Assembly: GCA_030686995.1 (NCBI GenBank)
Contig: CM060691.1
Location: 88,533,055 to 88,597,054, forward strand
Direction of reading: 5' to 3'
DNA: 64,000 nt
DNA from: Artemisia argyi
Taxonomy: Eukaryota; Streptophyta; Magnoliopsida; Asterales; Asteraceae
Shown: one piece after another, positions 11,766 to 23,674 of the stretch
Numbering within the stretch: the stretch's first letter is position 1
How the letters are laid out: every line of letters begins with the position of its first letter
Translations under genes and position numbers: made by a program
The notes under the pieces: generated by a model
Databases searched by the model: none
The model's input: only the letters and a program-made list of their open reading frames with translations
What the model was told of the DNA's origin: nothing

Positions 11766-14700
11766 TGATTGGTCCCGAAACAGTCAGACATTATTGACCA
11801 AGGACAACAAGTCAAAGACAGCCTCGTTCCAATACTCCGGTGATAGTATAGTGTTTTCCCGGGTCGTTAAAGTCCCAACGAGATTGAAATGGTGTATTTA
11901 GAAATCATTTATAAGAGAGTGGCACTGAGGACAGTAGCCTAGATGATGTGGAATTGATATTGCTACTGTTATTTTGGTATTTGTACACAAATATAATATT
12001 TACAAAAATCAGATACCAGTTATATGCACAAATTTACAATTCAGATCACATAACAGACAGAGAAAGTAGGATTTGGTATTTAACAAACTACAGGGGGTGC
12101 TTTTGACACTTTTTGAAACTTAAAAGTTAAAAAGAAATTGAAAATGAAATTATGAAAATGATTAAAATATTATTTAAATATTTATTTAATTAATAAAACT
12201 ATTTAAAATCTAAATTAAAACCTAACTTAAATTAACTAAAAATGACAAATGATATAAATTAAACTAAAAATTAGCAAAAAATATTTTCTAAACTTAAATT
12301 AGAACTTGAAGAAAGTATAAAAAATAAAAATAAATATTTTTGTCTTTTTATGGGTTTTTTTATTAATTAAAAACTATTTAACTTAACTAAACTAATTTAA
12401 ATTACAATTAATACTAAATTAACTTAGAAAATTAAGAGAAAATTTATAAAATTACTTAACCATCACAGGAATCCTAAAAAATTATAAAAACTCTAAAAAT
12501 TATGTTTTAAGATTAATCCACTAATTATTTACCTTTTAATTAACTTAAGTCTAATTTAAACAATTAAAATAAGAAAAATGTAAAATTAATATTAGAAATT
12601 CAAAATATATTTTCTAAAAGGCTATTATACTATATTATGGCTAGGAAAAATATAAAATCTAGGTTATGCTTTATAAAAACTAAATATGATATTTAATACT
12701 TAATATTAATTAATAATTAAGAAAACTAAAATTAAATCTAATAAATACTAAATGACCGAATAAAAATCTAGAAAAATTACTAAATTTACTTTAATATAAG
12801 AGGTAATAAATAAAAATATAAAAATACTAAATACTTAATAAAAATCTAAAAATGAAAATTAAAATTAAATTGAATTAAATAGAAACTATCACTTAATTTA
12901 AACTTGGTTTTTCTTGGATTTTCTTTTATAACTTTACTTTACTACTGAAAATGAAAAACTTTTGTGAAGCCACTTTAGAAAATAGCTTATTTATAAGCTA
13001 TAAGCACCCCCTTTGGCTAGACAGTTGACTTATGTTGACTGTGTGGACAAATAAGCTCAAATGGGTGTAGGTGGGGTCCACAATGGTGAAAATGGGTACA
13101 ATCAGGCTAAACAAACTTAAATAAGCAGAGAATAGCAAGCAATAAGCACAAATAAGCTGAATACAATCAAATAAGCACTTTGCAATATGAACTGAACACA
13201 GATCTAGGGACAGACTTGATAGGCTAAACCAGGTGGGGTCCACTGAGTCCTAGGTCAAACAAGGGGTCAACTTATGATCCCTGGTAGGAGGGGGTTCAAT
13301 GTTACCAAGTATGATAAGTAGGGCCCACTGAGGTGGTCATAAATCACCACCAAAGTGGTGGTGATGGACTGAGTCTGCAGGTGCAGGGGAGATGCTTGCC
13401 CTGCAAGTGATTTCCCTAGCTTGTGGGGCCCAGGGTGAAATTTGCAAAAATATAAGCTAAGTGAGATCTTAAAGGTGAGCTAGTAGAAAACAAATCCACA
13501 AAAGCTCAAAGCTTGAATCACAATACACAAATCTATAAAAATCCCACTAGTTTTGAGAAAATCTGAGAATGACAATTTGACTTTTTATGAAACTTGAACT
13601 AGTTTGACTTATGTGAACTTCTAATGATCCCTACTGATTAAAAATGGTGTTATATGATATATTTAAGCTAGTTTACACTATATTAACAACTAATGTAACT
13701 AATGAGATGGATTTGAACAACAAAAACTTTCACAGTTAACTGTGAAGTGAAAATTTGTGAGATTTTGACTTTTAACCCAAACACTAACTGGTTTAAGACT
13801 TGTAACTATCAAATAGGACTTATGGTATGCTGTCTACACTATTGTTGCCTTCTGGGATCCAAAACAACACACCCAATCAGACTAATCCAAACACCCCTAT
13901 TATTTTAACTGTTTAGTGAATTTCAAAGCAGTTAGTAACTAGGGTGTGTAAGCTTGATTCAAAACTACTAAATATGATTAAGTGACTATGTCTAAGTACT
14001 TAAAAACAAGTTACAGCTATAATCACACAATTTTAACACTAGAACTAATAAGACAGTTCAATAAGAAAATAAAAGTACTAACTATTGTAATAAACAAGTA
14101 ATGAATATTATTCTAAGAACCACTTAAACAACAATTAACTATCACAAATGATCATAAAATGGCAATGAACAAGCAATCAAACAAAGGCTACTCAGAACTA
14201 GATTTTTAGTGGAAAAATGAAATAAGCAAGATCTTACAAGGATACCCTCAGCATGAACAGAGGGTTTTCCTATAAAGCCTATGTTTAGATAGGCAAATGC
14301 CAGCTCCAATCTTGCTCACCAATCCTTCTTCAAACCTGAAAACAAGAACTAAACACCACAGTTAACCAAAGTTGACTATTTTTAGATTTTTGGTTTTCTT
14401 CTAGTATAACTGAATTTTAAAGTCTCTAAAGCTTTAATAAGCTTATTGGAACCTATGTGACCCTAACTCAGTCCATGATTATTGCTTTTACTTCACAACT
14501 CAGTACAGTAAAAACTCAAAATTAACTTGAAAATGGCACAATCTGAGACACCAATTTAAACTTGAAATTGATTGCTTAAAAACTTGAAATTACATGAAAA
14601 CAAACTATTATAGTGCTTAAAAGCTTAAGAAACAAATAGAAATTCAAATTACACTAAATTCGACCTAAAAGCTATTAATTTTCTAACTATCTTCTTCCTT

Positions 14701-15809
14701 GCACTCCTCTTCTATTTATAGACATCCATTAGGGTTTCTTTGCCCTCTCTGATCAAATCCCAATAATAATTGAAGCCAATTGATGTCTGAAACCACTAAT
14801 TTGGTGCCACGTGTTTTGGCGGGAAACTTTGAGGTGTGGATATTTGGACTGATATACCAACTGGGGGGTGGCATTAATTGTGGTGTGATAATTAGGTGCA
14901 AGGGGGTTTGGGCGGTGGCTTGTGACGGGAGTTGATGGGACCTGCAAGTTGTGGGGGTGTGGGGGAGGCTGAGAGGGAAGGAGGGTGGAGTTTGACCTCA
15001 TTTGACCGAGGTGGTCAAACGTTGACCCGGCTAATAATATTAAAGGTGAGTTGGTGTGGGCTGTGGTGTGGGCTGGTATTCATTGGGCCCAAAAATAGGA
15101 AATGGGGGTGGGCTAAGGATGGATTGGACTAAGGGAATGGGGTAGTATTTATAATATAGGATCCGGTTTTGGTTTTGGTTTACACAAAGACTTTTTTTGC
15201 AATTTTACGAAAGTTGAGCGGTGGGATTTGGCATGTTTCCAAATTGTTTCCAAGGGTGTAATTTGCCAAATCATGAATAGTATAAGGTCCTGGCATGAAT
15301 TTTCCAATTTATTTTCACCAGGGACTGAAACCGTCAAACTTTCAAACTTCAGGGACCATTTGTGTAATTTTTCACCAAACTTTCCACCAAGGACCAATCC
15401 TGTCATAAAAGATTAGTGCAAGGACAAAATTTGTTTTTCTCAAAGTTTTTCATATCTCAGGGACCATTTTTGACTATTTTCAAAGTTCAGGGACTAAACT
15501 TGACATTTTGTGAAACTTTTCACCAAAGGACTAATTATGTAACTTTTTGATTTATAAGGACCTTTGGTGACTTTTTCAAGTTTTGAAAACAACTAGGGAC
15601 TAGATTTGACAACTTTTGAAAGTTGGGGGACTGAAACTGCCAATTATGCAAACTTTGTGCGTTTTTCATCTGTTTTTGGTATTTTTGCATTTGAAACATG
15701 TAAAGCACTTTCCTGGGATATTTTCACTATTTTGATTCATTATTGAGTGTTTTTAGATGTTTTGGCAACTAAGAAATGGTAAAAATGATGAGTACTTACA
15801 CACTCATCA
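11766..15809 (-). repeat. 5' LTR of the Ty3-type element, 4,044 bp
   Basis: On the plus strand it starts TGATTGG, beside the primer site, and ends CTCATCA. It matches the left LTR apart from the MITE. A TATA box lies at 14712-14720 on the minus strand, and the AGGGACY array at about 15180-15640. Its length is near the top of the range for plant LTRs. Confidence 0.92.
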
Positions 15810-15856
15810 ATATCGATAAATCTTAATAATGTTTTTAGACATTATTTATATCAACA
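15810..15856 (-). repeat. 3' LTR fragment of element A
   Basis: These 47 bases match the last 47 bases of the 5' LTR (22368-22414) with one difference and end in ATCAACA. The rest of this LTR lies beyond the Ty3 element, outside the window. Confidence 0.85.
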
Positions 15857-16045
15857 ATATCCCCCTTTTTGATGATTACAAAACCTAAACTCATTAAGTC
15901 TAAAAATTAATTTTAGACAAGTACTTAGTGAGTTTATATTCACTTCTCCTCCGTTTTGTAGAATAAAAAAGGTTATGACGTCTAGCTTCATAAATGAAGT
16001 TAGATGGTATGAAAGCTCCCCCTTGATGTGTGCTCCCCCTCGTTC
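15857..16045 (-). promoter_or_regulatory. Repeated polypurine tracts of element A
   Basis: On the plus strand the C-rich blocks TATCCCCCTTTTT (at the LTR edge), CTCCCCCTTGATG and CTCCCCCTCG (16016-16042) are purine tracts in element sense. Clustered tracts of this kind precede the 3' LTR in Sireviruses. Confidence 0.75.
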
Positions 16046-16399
16046 GAGTGCACCAAGGAAACGAGATATGGAATTCTCGCAAGAAAAATATTAGAAGCAC
16101 AAGCATATATAGAAGAATATGCAATATACAAATAACAAGCATAGCAAAAGAATATTAAGGATACATAACAATTAATTCAAAGTGATTATGTTAAAGATCC
16201 TAATTTGCCAAAGAGAGCCATCGGACTTGCTTGTAACAAAAGGTTGGTTGATTCGTATTTGAAAGTGAAAATCATAAGCATATAGTATGCTTAGATAGTT
16301 GATGATGGAGTGTTTGGGATGAAGATGGTTGAGTTAGGGTAAGGTTGTTGGATTGATGGAGGTATATGTTTGGGTCATGAATGTTGGAGATTTTGGTGG

Positions 16400-17308
16400 T
16401 GGAGAGTTTCTAGCGGAAGAGGTTGATTAAGGTTTTGGATGTTGTTCAAGTGAGGGTATTGGATATGATCTAGTGAGAAGACATTCAATCCAAGTGAAGT
16501 GTTCATTGAGGGCAATGGTTTTTAGGAGAAAGATGCAACACGGTCAATTGTTGACATGCTTCTCAAGTTGATTTATTCTGTGTGGTGATGAGGGTGATCT
16601 AGATGAAGGTGGATCCAAATTGCGTTGAGCAAGATGTAAGGCTAAAAGAGCACTAAGCTCATGGGATTCTTTTAGCGCCTCAACGAACATTAAGTGTTCG
16701 GAGGAAGGTGATGGTGGTGGAGTATGATAGTTGTCTTGGGTGAGGGTTTGAACATGCAACATAGGAATGGCATGTGAAGTTGTAGGATGTGGTGGTGATA
16801 CTCTTGGTGGTGGAGACATGTTTGAGCTTGGATAATCATGAAAACATGATATGGGTGGAAGAGATTCTACATGAGTGGATGGTGTTTTTGTTGAATGAGC
16901 AACATGTAAAGTGTTGGTAATGAGGTTGGGATTATTGTTTTGGGATTGTGCATGCTCATCATAAGAAGGAGCATTAGTGGATGCATGAATGGATGATTTG
17001 TTGTTAAATGGATCATTTGTGTGAGAGTAAGGTTTAGGTGTTGGTTGATTATGAACAACATCGCTTGAGTTGTGAAAAGATTATGAGGTTTGAGTGTAAT
17101 GTAGAAGGATATGGGTGAGTAAAGGTTTTTGATATGTAATGTTGGTGAGAAGGAGAGTGAGGTGTTAGGTATGTGATGTTGAAGACATAGGAGGAATTTG
17201 GTGTTGGATGTTTGACAACATCATTTGGTTTGACGGGCTTTTAATGGAAGTTAGGCTTTCTTCTCCAAACGGGTTATTTGGTGGTTTTGGTTTAATGGGA
17301 GAGGTCAT
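16400..17308 (-). pseudogene. Accessory ORF relic of element A (MTSP family)
   Basis: From an ATG at 17308 the minus strand reads MTSPIKPKPPNNPFGEE, which matches the start of the 235-codon ORF in element B (60804-60100; MTSPNKPKPKASK). Later pieces in other frames also match B: LHLAQRN then PPSS (within 16544-16819), and CCIFL with WIECLLTR (about 16450-16530). So this is a frameshifted copy of the same protein, which is rich in Pro, Ser, His and Asn. I do not recognise its family. It occupies the place of the env-like gene of some Sireviruses but I see no signal peptide or membrane segment. Confidence 0.65.
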
Positions 17309-17343
17309 GAAGAGATGAGTATAGATTGAGAGGAATGAGAGTG

Positions 17344-17570
17344 TTTATAATGTAGGATTGGTGGGATTAAGGATGTATAAATTTTGATAGAAGGTTTAGG
17401 ATAAAATAGGTTTATGAATTTTGGGAAGTGTAGGATGAAATGGGCTAAAAAGTAGAAAAAGGAAACAACACCTTCGACCATCAGATGGCCGGTCCCCTTA
17501 ATTGGAGGCCGATCCCCTTAATAATTAAGGGGGCCGCCTTATGATTTAAGGGGGCCGCCCATCTAGTGAT
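17344..17570 (-). promoter_or_regulatory. Internal LTR-like promoter module of element A
   Basis: Two GGCCG(G/A)TCCCCTTAAT-type units are followed by two ATTAAGGGGGCCGCC-type units (about 17484-17564). The same units occur in the element's LTR at 21938-22013, upstream of the TATA box there. Here a TATA-like TTATAAA (17344-17350, minus) follows, about 35 bp before the accessory ATG. The arrangement recurs in element B. Promoter function is inferred. Confidence 0.6.
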
Positions 17571-18913
17571 TCCCAGATTGCCAGAAAAGGGTTTTTGGTA
17601 GTGAATTTCAGAAAGGTTGTGTTTTGGTTTCAAACAAGTCCAACTCTTTGAGGCAATTAAGCATATACTAATTATGTAGGCAACTATGTAGCCAAAACAT
17701 GTTAATCAAAGAGATTAAGTAAACAAGCAATTTCTTCTAGCATGCGAACATACTCATCAAGCAAGTAAAATATAAGTGCTAGGAAACAATAAGCAACATC
17801 AAGTATTTCATAACTACATAACTAGGAGGATTAATCCTAATGTGTATCAATGTGCAATAAGTGGGTAGTTATGATAGCATGGATTTCTAGACTTGTTACA
17901 AACAAAGTCTTAATGAACAAACCATGGTCCTCTTTATTTGATTTAGTTCACTTATAAGTGTCATTTATATAAATATAGAGGACAAATATGAGATCACCAT
18001 GCATGATTTTAAAAGAGACGTTTTTAGCATTATTCAACAATGTTTGAAAGTAAGTTTTCACTTAGATGTGAGAGTTATTTGAATAAAATAGATTGGGTTT
18101 TTACTTCAAAATGTGTGAATTAATGGTAAAGAATATTTTCCCAATCTTTAGTTTTGATCAAAACAAAATTGTAGATATTGATAGTGAAAACATGTTATTT
18201 AAAAGTGTGATAGTTATTTGAAAAACTATTTTCCAAAATGTGAGGTTTTTGCATATTTTTAGAGATATTAGATTTTTGACAACAAATATCATAAATCAAA
18301 TATTTAAAAAAAATGTTTATTAAAGATCTCATGCTCAAGAGGATTGGTTAAGCCTACTATTATCTCATGCTATCGTTTCTACATATCCTATGATCCTAAA
18401 GGAAATGAAGACGATAATTTATATGTTAGATGCGAGAGTGTTGAATGGGGTATAATCTAACATCTATAGTTCCTTTGTTTTCGCACGCTTATCTAACTTA
18501 ATGCCATAGTCTACGAGAGCTTGTTTCATCCATAGTTTTCTTACGCGAGGGATCTAATCCTACTTCTATATTAACGATCGATCCACTTAACTCATTTCAC
18601 TTCATCACCATGAGTTTGCTAATAGTGGATATAGAAGATTTCCATTTTCTATTTCGTTCGGCAATGAACAATTTTATCTTATTCCTAGGAGAGTCAACCA
18701 ATGAGGTTTCTAGGTTATAAGAATATAAGCAAGTATGTACTAAGCATTAATCTAACTAATCATTTATCTAAGCATGCAAATTAAAGTGATGAACTTAAAA
18801 GAAACACGTACCTTTTAGTCTTCAATGGAATATCTTCAAGCACTTCAAGTGACCATGTTGACTTATAGAAGTCATTTGTAGATGATATTCCAACTTCTTC
18901 CAAGATTGACAAC
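17571..18913. other. Noncoding span of element A with a trace of pol
   Basis: The span is AT-rich and lacks a coding frame. At 18490-18535 about 45 bases match, with two or three differences, the RNase H part of element B's pol near 62055-62100 (codons around MKQALVDYG). This shows that A derives from a pol-bearing ancestor by deletion. Confidence 0.7.
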
Positions 18914-20722
18914 TTAGCCACTTGGTCCCCATTGTCTCATTGATCCAAAGTTGTTTGGTCCAAACATATTTAATATTTGGCTAGGATGCATGTATGGTGG
19001 TAATATTTCCCAAGGATTGTAACTTGGTTGATAATTCCACATTTGATTTCTAGTGTTATTGTAATATTGTCTATTTTGATTTCTTTTAGGTTGATGTGTT
19101 TTAGATCTTGGATGATGATTGTAAGGTTTTCTTGGTGGTGGGGTTTTAGATCTTAATTTAGGTTTAGAGGATCCTACTTCGGTCTTTAAGGATGGTTTAT
19201 AAAAAGTCTTTACTTTTTCATCATTTGCAACGGGTATTTTTCTATCTTTTGTAAGTATATACTTAGGATTTGATTCTAAAGATTTTTGTTTACTAGATTC
19301 ACATTCAAACTTTATACTTTTATTTTCACTAGTTGAAACATTAGTTGAAGTTAATCCTAGACCGGTTTTATCTCCCGAAGTTTCTTGAACACTTATTATT
19401 TTCTTAAGTGGGTTACTACAATTTTTAAACTTGTCAAGTTTGAAAATTTCATTTTTAAGTTTTTCGTTTTCATTTTTAACCTCTAAGCATGTTTTACATT
19501 TTATAAAAACTTCTTTTCCTTTTTCCAAATGTTGTAGTTTAATTTTTAATTCGAGTACTTCATTTTCTAATAGATTATTAATATGTTTTAGTGACTTATT
19601 TTTAGCTATAACCTTTTGACCTAATTTGCATAACCTATTATATTCACTATCTAGGTCTTTTTCGTCTAATGATAAATTTTTGTCACTAAAGTACTCGGTT
19701 TCGGAACGTACCTCGCTTGATGTATTAGCCGTAAGACACTTTTCTTCATTTGTGGTTTCTTTCTTGCCCTCATCGCTATCACTCCAAGCACCTCCGATAA
19801 ACGCCTTTTGATTTTGATCTCTTGACATCGTTGGACACTTTCCGATGAGATGATTTGGATTGCCACATTTAAAACACTTCCTTTCATTATATGGTTGCCT
19901 AACATTTCTTCCTCGTCTTTTGAAGTATTTCTTGAAGTCTCGTACGGCCATAGCATACTTTTCATCGTCACTTATGGAGGTTGAGCATTCTTCGTCACTA
20001 GAGTCCTTTTTAGCTCTCAATGCAATTGATTTGCTTTGCTCCCTTTTTTCTTTGACCATCTCGGAGTCGTTCTTTATTATTTCTTCGTAGACCTTTAAGT
20101 TGCCGATCAATTCGTCAAGTTGTAGAGTTGACAGATTCCTTGATTCTTCAATAGCTGTGACTTTAGCTCGCCATTTTGGATGAAGAGCCCTAAGAAATTT
20201 CCTAACAAAATTCTTACTAGAAGAATTCTCATCAAATGCTTTGAAACTTGTGATAATAGTGTTAAATCTAGCAAAAGCATTATCTATTGATTCCTCCTCC
20301 GAAATCGTAAATTGTTCATATTGTTGAACAAGAAGATCTATTTTGTTATCTTTAACTTGACTATTACCTTGGTGAGTGATTAGTAAAGAATCCCAAATTT
20401 CTTTTGCGGTTTTACACATAAAAATTCTTTCGTATTCTTAACGTGGTAACGCATTGTAAATAACCATTTTTGCTTCATTGTTTTTTGAAAGTCTTCTTTT
20501 TAAATATTCATTTTGTTTTTCAAAAGGTACTATTTCATCTTTATTTGTTTCGGGATTATTTTGAGTAGGTAAAAAATCACCATTAGTAATAACATGCCAA
20601 AGATCTAGATCTTTTGACATCACATAAGTTTCTAATCGATTTTTCCAATATAAAAATCCATCACTTTCAAATAGTGGTGGTCTTTGCATAGATTGCCCTT
20701 CTAAATATTTTTCAGATTCCAT
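18914..20722 (-). pseudogene. Copia gag of element A (one internal stop)
   Basis: One frame of about 602 codons, interrupted by a single TAA near 20438 (after MVIYNALPR), encodes a copia-type Gag that would assemble cytoplasmic particles around element RNA. Residues about 1-200 are the UBN2/gag-polypeptide region ([48 protein letters not shown]). A CCHC knuckle [14 protein letters not shown] lies near residue 290, followed by a Lys/Glu-rich, probably coiled-coil stretch and a basic Asn/Pro-rich tail. Start: the ATG at 20722, about 55 bp from the primer site. No protease or pol follows. With only one stop over 1.8 kb, Gag was probably kept under selection until recently. Confidence 0.88.
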
Positions 20723-20775
20723 AGATCGTTACAAGTTTTAAAATACAATATATTTTAAAGATCTTGCTAGACGTG

Positions 20776-20789
20776 GCTCCTGATACCAA
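20776..20789 (-). promoter_or_regulatory. Primer-binding site of element A
   Basis: The minus strand reads TTGGTATCAGGAGC next to the LTR, close to the initiator tRNA-Met primer site TGGTATCAGAGC. Confidence 0.8.
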
Positions 20790-20790
20790 T

Positions 20791-22414
20791 TGTGAAAAAC
20801 TAGAAGGGGGGGTTGAATAGTTTTACGTCTTTTTAATTTTATTATGAAAACTTAGTTTAGTTTTAAAACCTTGTTTGCTTTTAAAACTTTGATTCAATCT
20901 TATGTGAACTCAAATCTTGAACAATATGAACAAGTATATCTAAGTATGAACAATAATAATAATGTAAGCTAAGTATATGAAATCAACACATGCATAATAT
21001 AAACAATTATAGCTAATACAAGAGATAAGTACGTAATCGTTTATTTTATAATCCTTAGTTATATTTTGTATGAAAACTATACTCGATCGAAATGATCAAT
21101 TATACGTATGTAACCTTTTTAGTTTGATTGTAAAAACTTTGTTTTGTGAATGAAACTTACGTTTGATCTTTAAGTAAAATCAATACTAGCACTATATGAG
21201 CAACTATATATATATATACGTCTACGTCTACAAAAGTAATAACGATATAAGCAAGATAATAAGTAAGATATGGAAAGATCTAATCGCGAGACAAAGGATT
21301 TATAGTGGTTCGGCTACAAAGACACCTTCCTTGCCCTACTCCACTCCTCGAGTCACCTACTCGAGAGTTTTCTTCACTATGTCAACAAGCTCCTTATGGC
21401 GGAGAAACCTTACACAGCAATATACACACCACAACTTCGTCACAACTTATTCACACCTTCTACACAACTTCTTCACACCTATCTATCTTCACAACTATCT
21501 ACTTTACAACAATCTTCTTTACAACTATCTACTTCCCAACTTCTCTACTTCACAACTATCTACTTCCCAACTTCTCTACGTCACAACTATCTACTACACA
21601 ATCTCTCTATCTACACACCTTGCTAATCTATTTTCTATCAAGTATTCACAACTAGTTACACAAAGAAATAGATATAATGGATGATGCACTAACAACTTGA
21701 ATGTGGAGGTCACAACAAGTTGTAATACTTCTTCTCTTGGTAGATTGAAGTATTCTTCTCTTGCACTTAAAAGGTAGAGGTTTGGATCACTTTGAAACAA
21801 AGATTTATGTATGTATGATCAAAGGATTTTAGAGAATAGAAATAAGATCTAGAACAGAAAGTTTTGGGGTGCAAAAGTTGAGAAAAATCTGTGTAATGAA
21901 CCAGTATTTATATGGGAGAAAATACTGTTTGGGAGCATGGCCGGTCCCCGTAATTGTCTGTCCGGTCCCCTTAATTTACTAGCCGGTCCTCTTAATAATT
22001 AAGGGGGCCGCCTAACAAAAAAATATATTTTCTTCAGAATTTTTGTCTTTTTGTGGGGAAGGTTTTTCCTGAAGAGTATAGCCGTTTTTTGGGTAGAAAT
22101 TTGAATTCAAAATATTTATTTTGAATAAAACATTTTTTTATAAATACAAAAACATTTTGTATAAGTTTAAAAATATTTGTCCCACTTTATAAAAAATTTA
22201 AGGTTTGTAAATATAAAAATTCCTTTGATCATAAAATGCATTAAACACTTTGTTTATTCATACCTTAAGTGATTTGGATGTAAAGTGAATATTTATCACT
22301 AAATACTTGTTTACGTCATAATTTTTAGCTCAATGGGTTTACCTTTTGTGATTATCAAAACATAGCGATATCGATAAATGTTAATAATGTTTTTAGACAT
22401 TATTTATATCAACA
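20791..22414 (-). repeat. 5' LTR of element A, 1,624 bp
   Basis: It runs TGTGAAAAACTAG to ATATCAACA on the plus strand. In element sense it has the CCGGTCCCCTTAAT inverted-repeat cluster (22013-21938), a TATA box (TATAAATA, 21912-21905), a pyrimidine/purine-biased repeat tract (about 21420-21615) and a block at 21286-21415 (GGTTCGGCTACAA, CCTTGCCCTACTCC) shared with the LTRs of B and D. Confidence 0.85.
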
Positions 22415-22624
22415 AAATGATTTGGAACAAAATCACCAGTTATGTTTAGTCACATAAGGGTCGATTGTGTGGCAATAGAGGTCTTATTGTCACACATTCG
22501 AAATGCTCATGTGTGACAAATTCGTAAGTGCTGTCAATTTTCCTACCTTCAGCCACACAAATATTTGAATGTGTGGCTGTTCCAAATCAAGCATGTGTGA
22601 CCATAGGTCGTTTTTGTACTAGTG
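22415..22624. mobile_element. Terminal fragment of CACTA transposon 2
   Basis: The fragment ends in TTTTTGTACTAGTG, the complement of a CACTAGTACAAA terminus. Short TGTGTGAC/TGTGTGGC motifs occur in both orientations at about 22466-22600, as expected for CACTA subterminal repeats. Element A is inserted in it; the other end and any transposase are left of the window. Confidence 0.75.
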
Positions 22625-22863
22625 AAAGCTAAGGGAATTCGATCAAGTACATTGGTGGGATCAACATAAGACAAAACACTGTGAAATTGACCTTCATTTA
22701 TTAAGAGAAAAAATGTCTTTTGGGTTTATTAAAACTTTTGAAAGTGGCTTATACTAAAAATGCAGCAGATTTGTTTATAAAGGGTTGAGTGTGTCTCAAC
22801 ATAAACAACTTTGTGATAAACTTGGATTGGTTGACATGTTCAAACCGCAAGCTTGAGATGGGG
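22625..22863 (+). pseudogene. Copia element E: end of pol (RNase H), decayed
   Basis: Plus-strand codons give LHLLREKMSFGFIKTF, then YTKNAADLF, then after a frameshift LSVSQHKQLCDKLGLVDMF, the usual C-terminus of copia Pol (RNase H tail with the KNAADLFTK-type motif). At least two frameshifts are present. CACTA-2 removes everything upstream. The purine tract AGATGGGG precedes the LTR at 22864. Confidence 0.75.
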
Positions 22864-23674
22864 TGTTGATATGTGTTACTTTTTCAATCTTATTATGTCT
22901 TGACTAAGTCAAGGGACCAATGTTACCTGTATTATTTATAGTTTGGAAGTTTGTTTTGTATTTGACAGGTTTCCTAAACTACAAGGGCTAAAGTGTAATG
23001 TTGCATTTTATATTCACCTATCGGGATCTAGGTAGGGGTGGAGATAAAGGGGGCTCCGGGGGTCACGTGACCCCCCAGCAAAAAAAAATGTAGTGGAAAT
23101 TTTCGAAAAATTTTGGCTATTTTTGTAACCCCCCCCCCCCCCCAACGGACCAATTTTTAGTGTAGTTTCTAAAAATTATCATATTTTGCCCCCTTCGACA
23201 ATAAAGTTCTGGCTCCGCCCATGGATCTAGGCTTTCAGTTAACACAATTCAGTCTCATGTTTTCTCCTCAGTTTTACACACAGTTCGTTATCTTGTTAGT
23301 ATTGTGATAGATTAACCTATTTCTTTTTGATTTTTCTAGTCTTGTATCATCACAAATCTGCTGAATTTTGAGTGTTTGTGCGGATCTTTGTAGTGTGATT
23401 AATTGATAGCATCCAGTTTGGGGACTATCGTTGTTTTTTGTATTGTTTGGTAAGCATCATTTTGGAGACTTATCTACTATAGATGTAATAAAGATTTCAC
23501 CAAAGGGGTGGTTAGCTGGTAAATTGTTTGTGTTGTAGTTGTGATATGAGATTAGTTTGATAGTTTTGACAGAGTTTTACGTACGTGGTTTGCTCTGTTG
23601 TATCTAGACGTTGATATTTAGTCAACTTTATACCTAAAGAGTTACCGTCTTGAACATTTATTACGTCACCAACA
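22864..23674 (+). repeat. 3' LTR of copia element E
   Basis: The sequence starts TGTTGATATG right after a polypurine tract and ends CACCAACA; terminal TGTTG and CAACA are complementary. It contains the 191-bp insert at 23032-23222. No second LTR is in the window. Confidence 0.65.
23032..23222. mobile_element. Small hAT-like insert with 8-bp target duplication
   Basis: GGATCTAG is duplicated at 23024-23031 and 23223-23230. The ends TAGGGGTGGAG and CTCCGCCCAT are imperfect inverted repeats. The insert holds GGGGGTCACGTGACCCCC, a perfect 18-bp palindrome with a CACGTG core, and a run of about 15 C. It is non-coding and mobilised in trans if at all. Confidence 0.75.

Larger units (their letters stand above)
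1..15809 (-). mobile_element. Ty3-type LTR retrotransposon, Athila/Tat-like, nearly complete
   Basis: Two long direct repeats (1-4592 and 11766-15809) flank an internal region coding on the minus strand in the order gag-protease, RT, RNase H, integrase. That order and the tRNA-Asp-type primer site (11741-11760) mark a plant Ty3 element; the 4-kb LTRs and the gap between integrase and 3' LTR fit Athila/Tat types. A polypurine tract adjoins the left LTR at 4593-4603. The element sits in the 3' LTR of copia element A: the flank ATATC (15810-15814) continues as in the uninterrupted LTR copy near 22370. Base 1 aligns with base 11948, so about 180 bp of the left LTR lie outside the window. Every coding segment has stops or frameshifts, so it is not autonomous now. 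Confidence 0.93.
15810..22414 (-). mobile_element. Copia element A: Sirevirus-like, gag-only, non-autonomous
   Basis: The 5' LTR is 20791-22414, followed (minus strand) by a tRNA-Met-type primer site, gag (20722-18914), a noncoding span, an accessory ORF relic (17308-16400), repeated polypurine tracts and the start of the 3' LTR (15856-15810), where the Ty3 element interrupts it. Repeated GGGGGAG tracts before the 3' LTR and palindrome-bearing LTRs are known marks of Sireviruses. Protease, integrase and RT are absent; only a trace of RNase H remains near 18490-18535. It sits inside the terminus of CACTA-2. Confidence 0.85.

Noticed and set aside
20776..20790. A tRNA gene near TTGGTATCAGGAGC
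   Set aside because: Only the primer-complementary 14 bases are present, next to an LTR; it is a primer-binding site.
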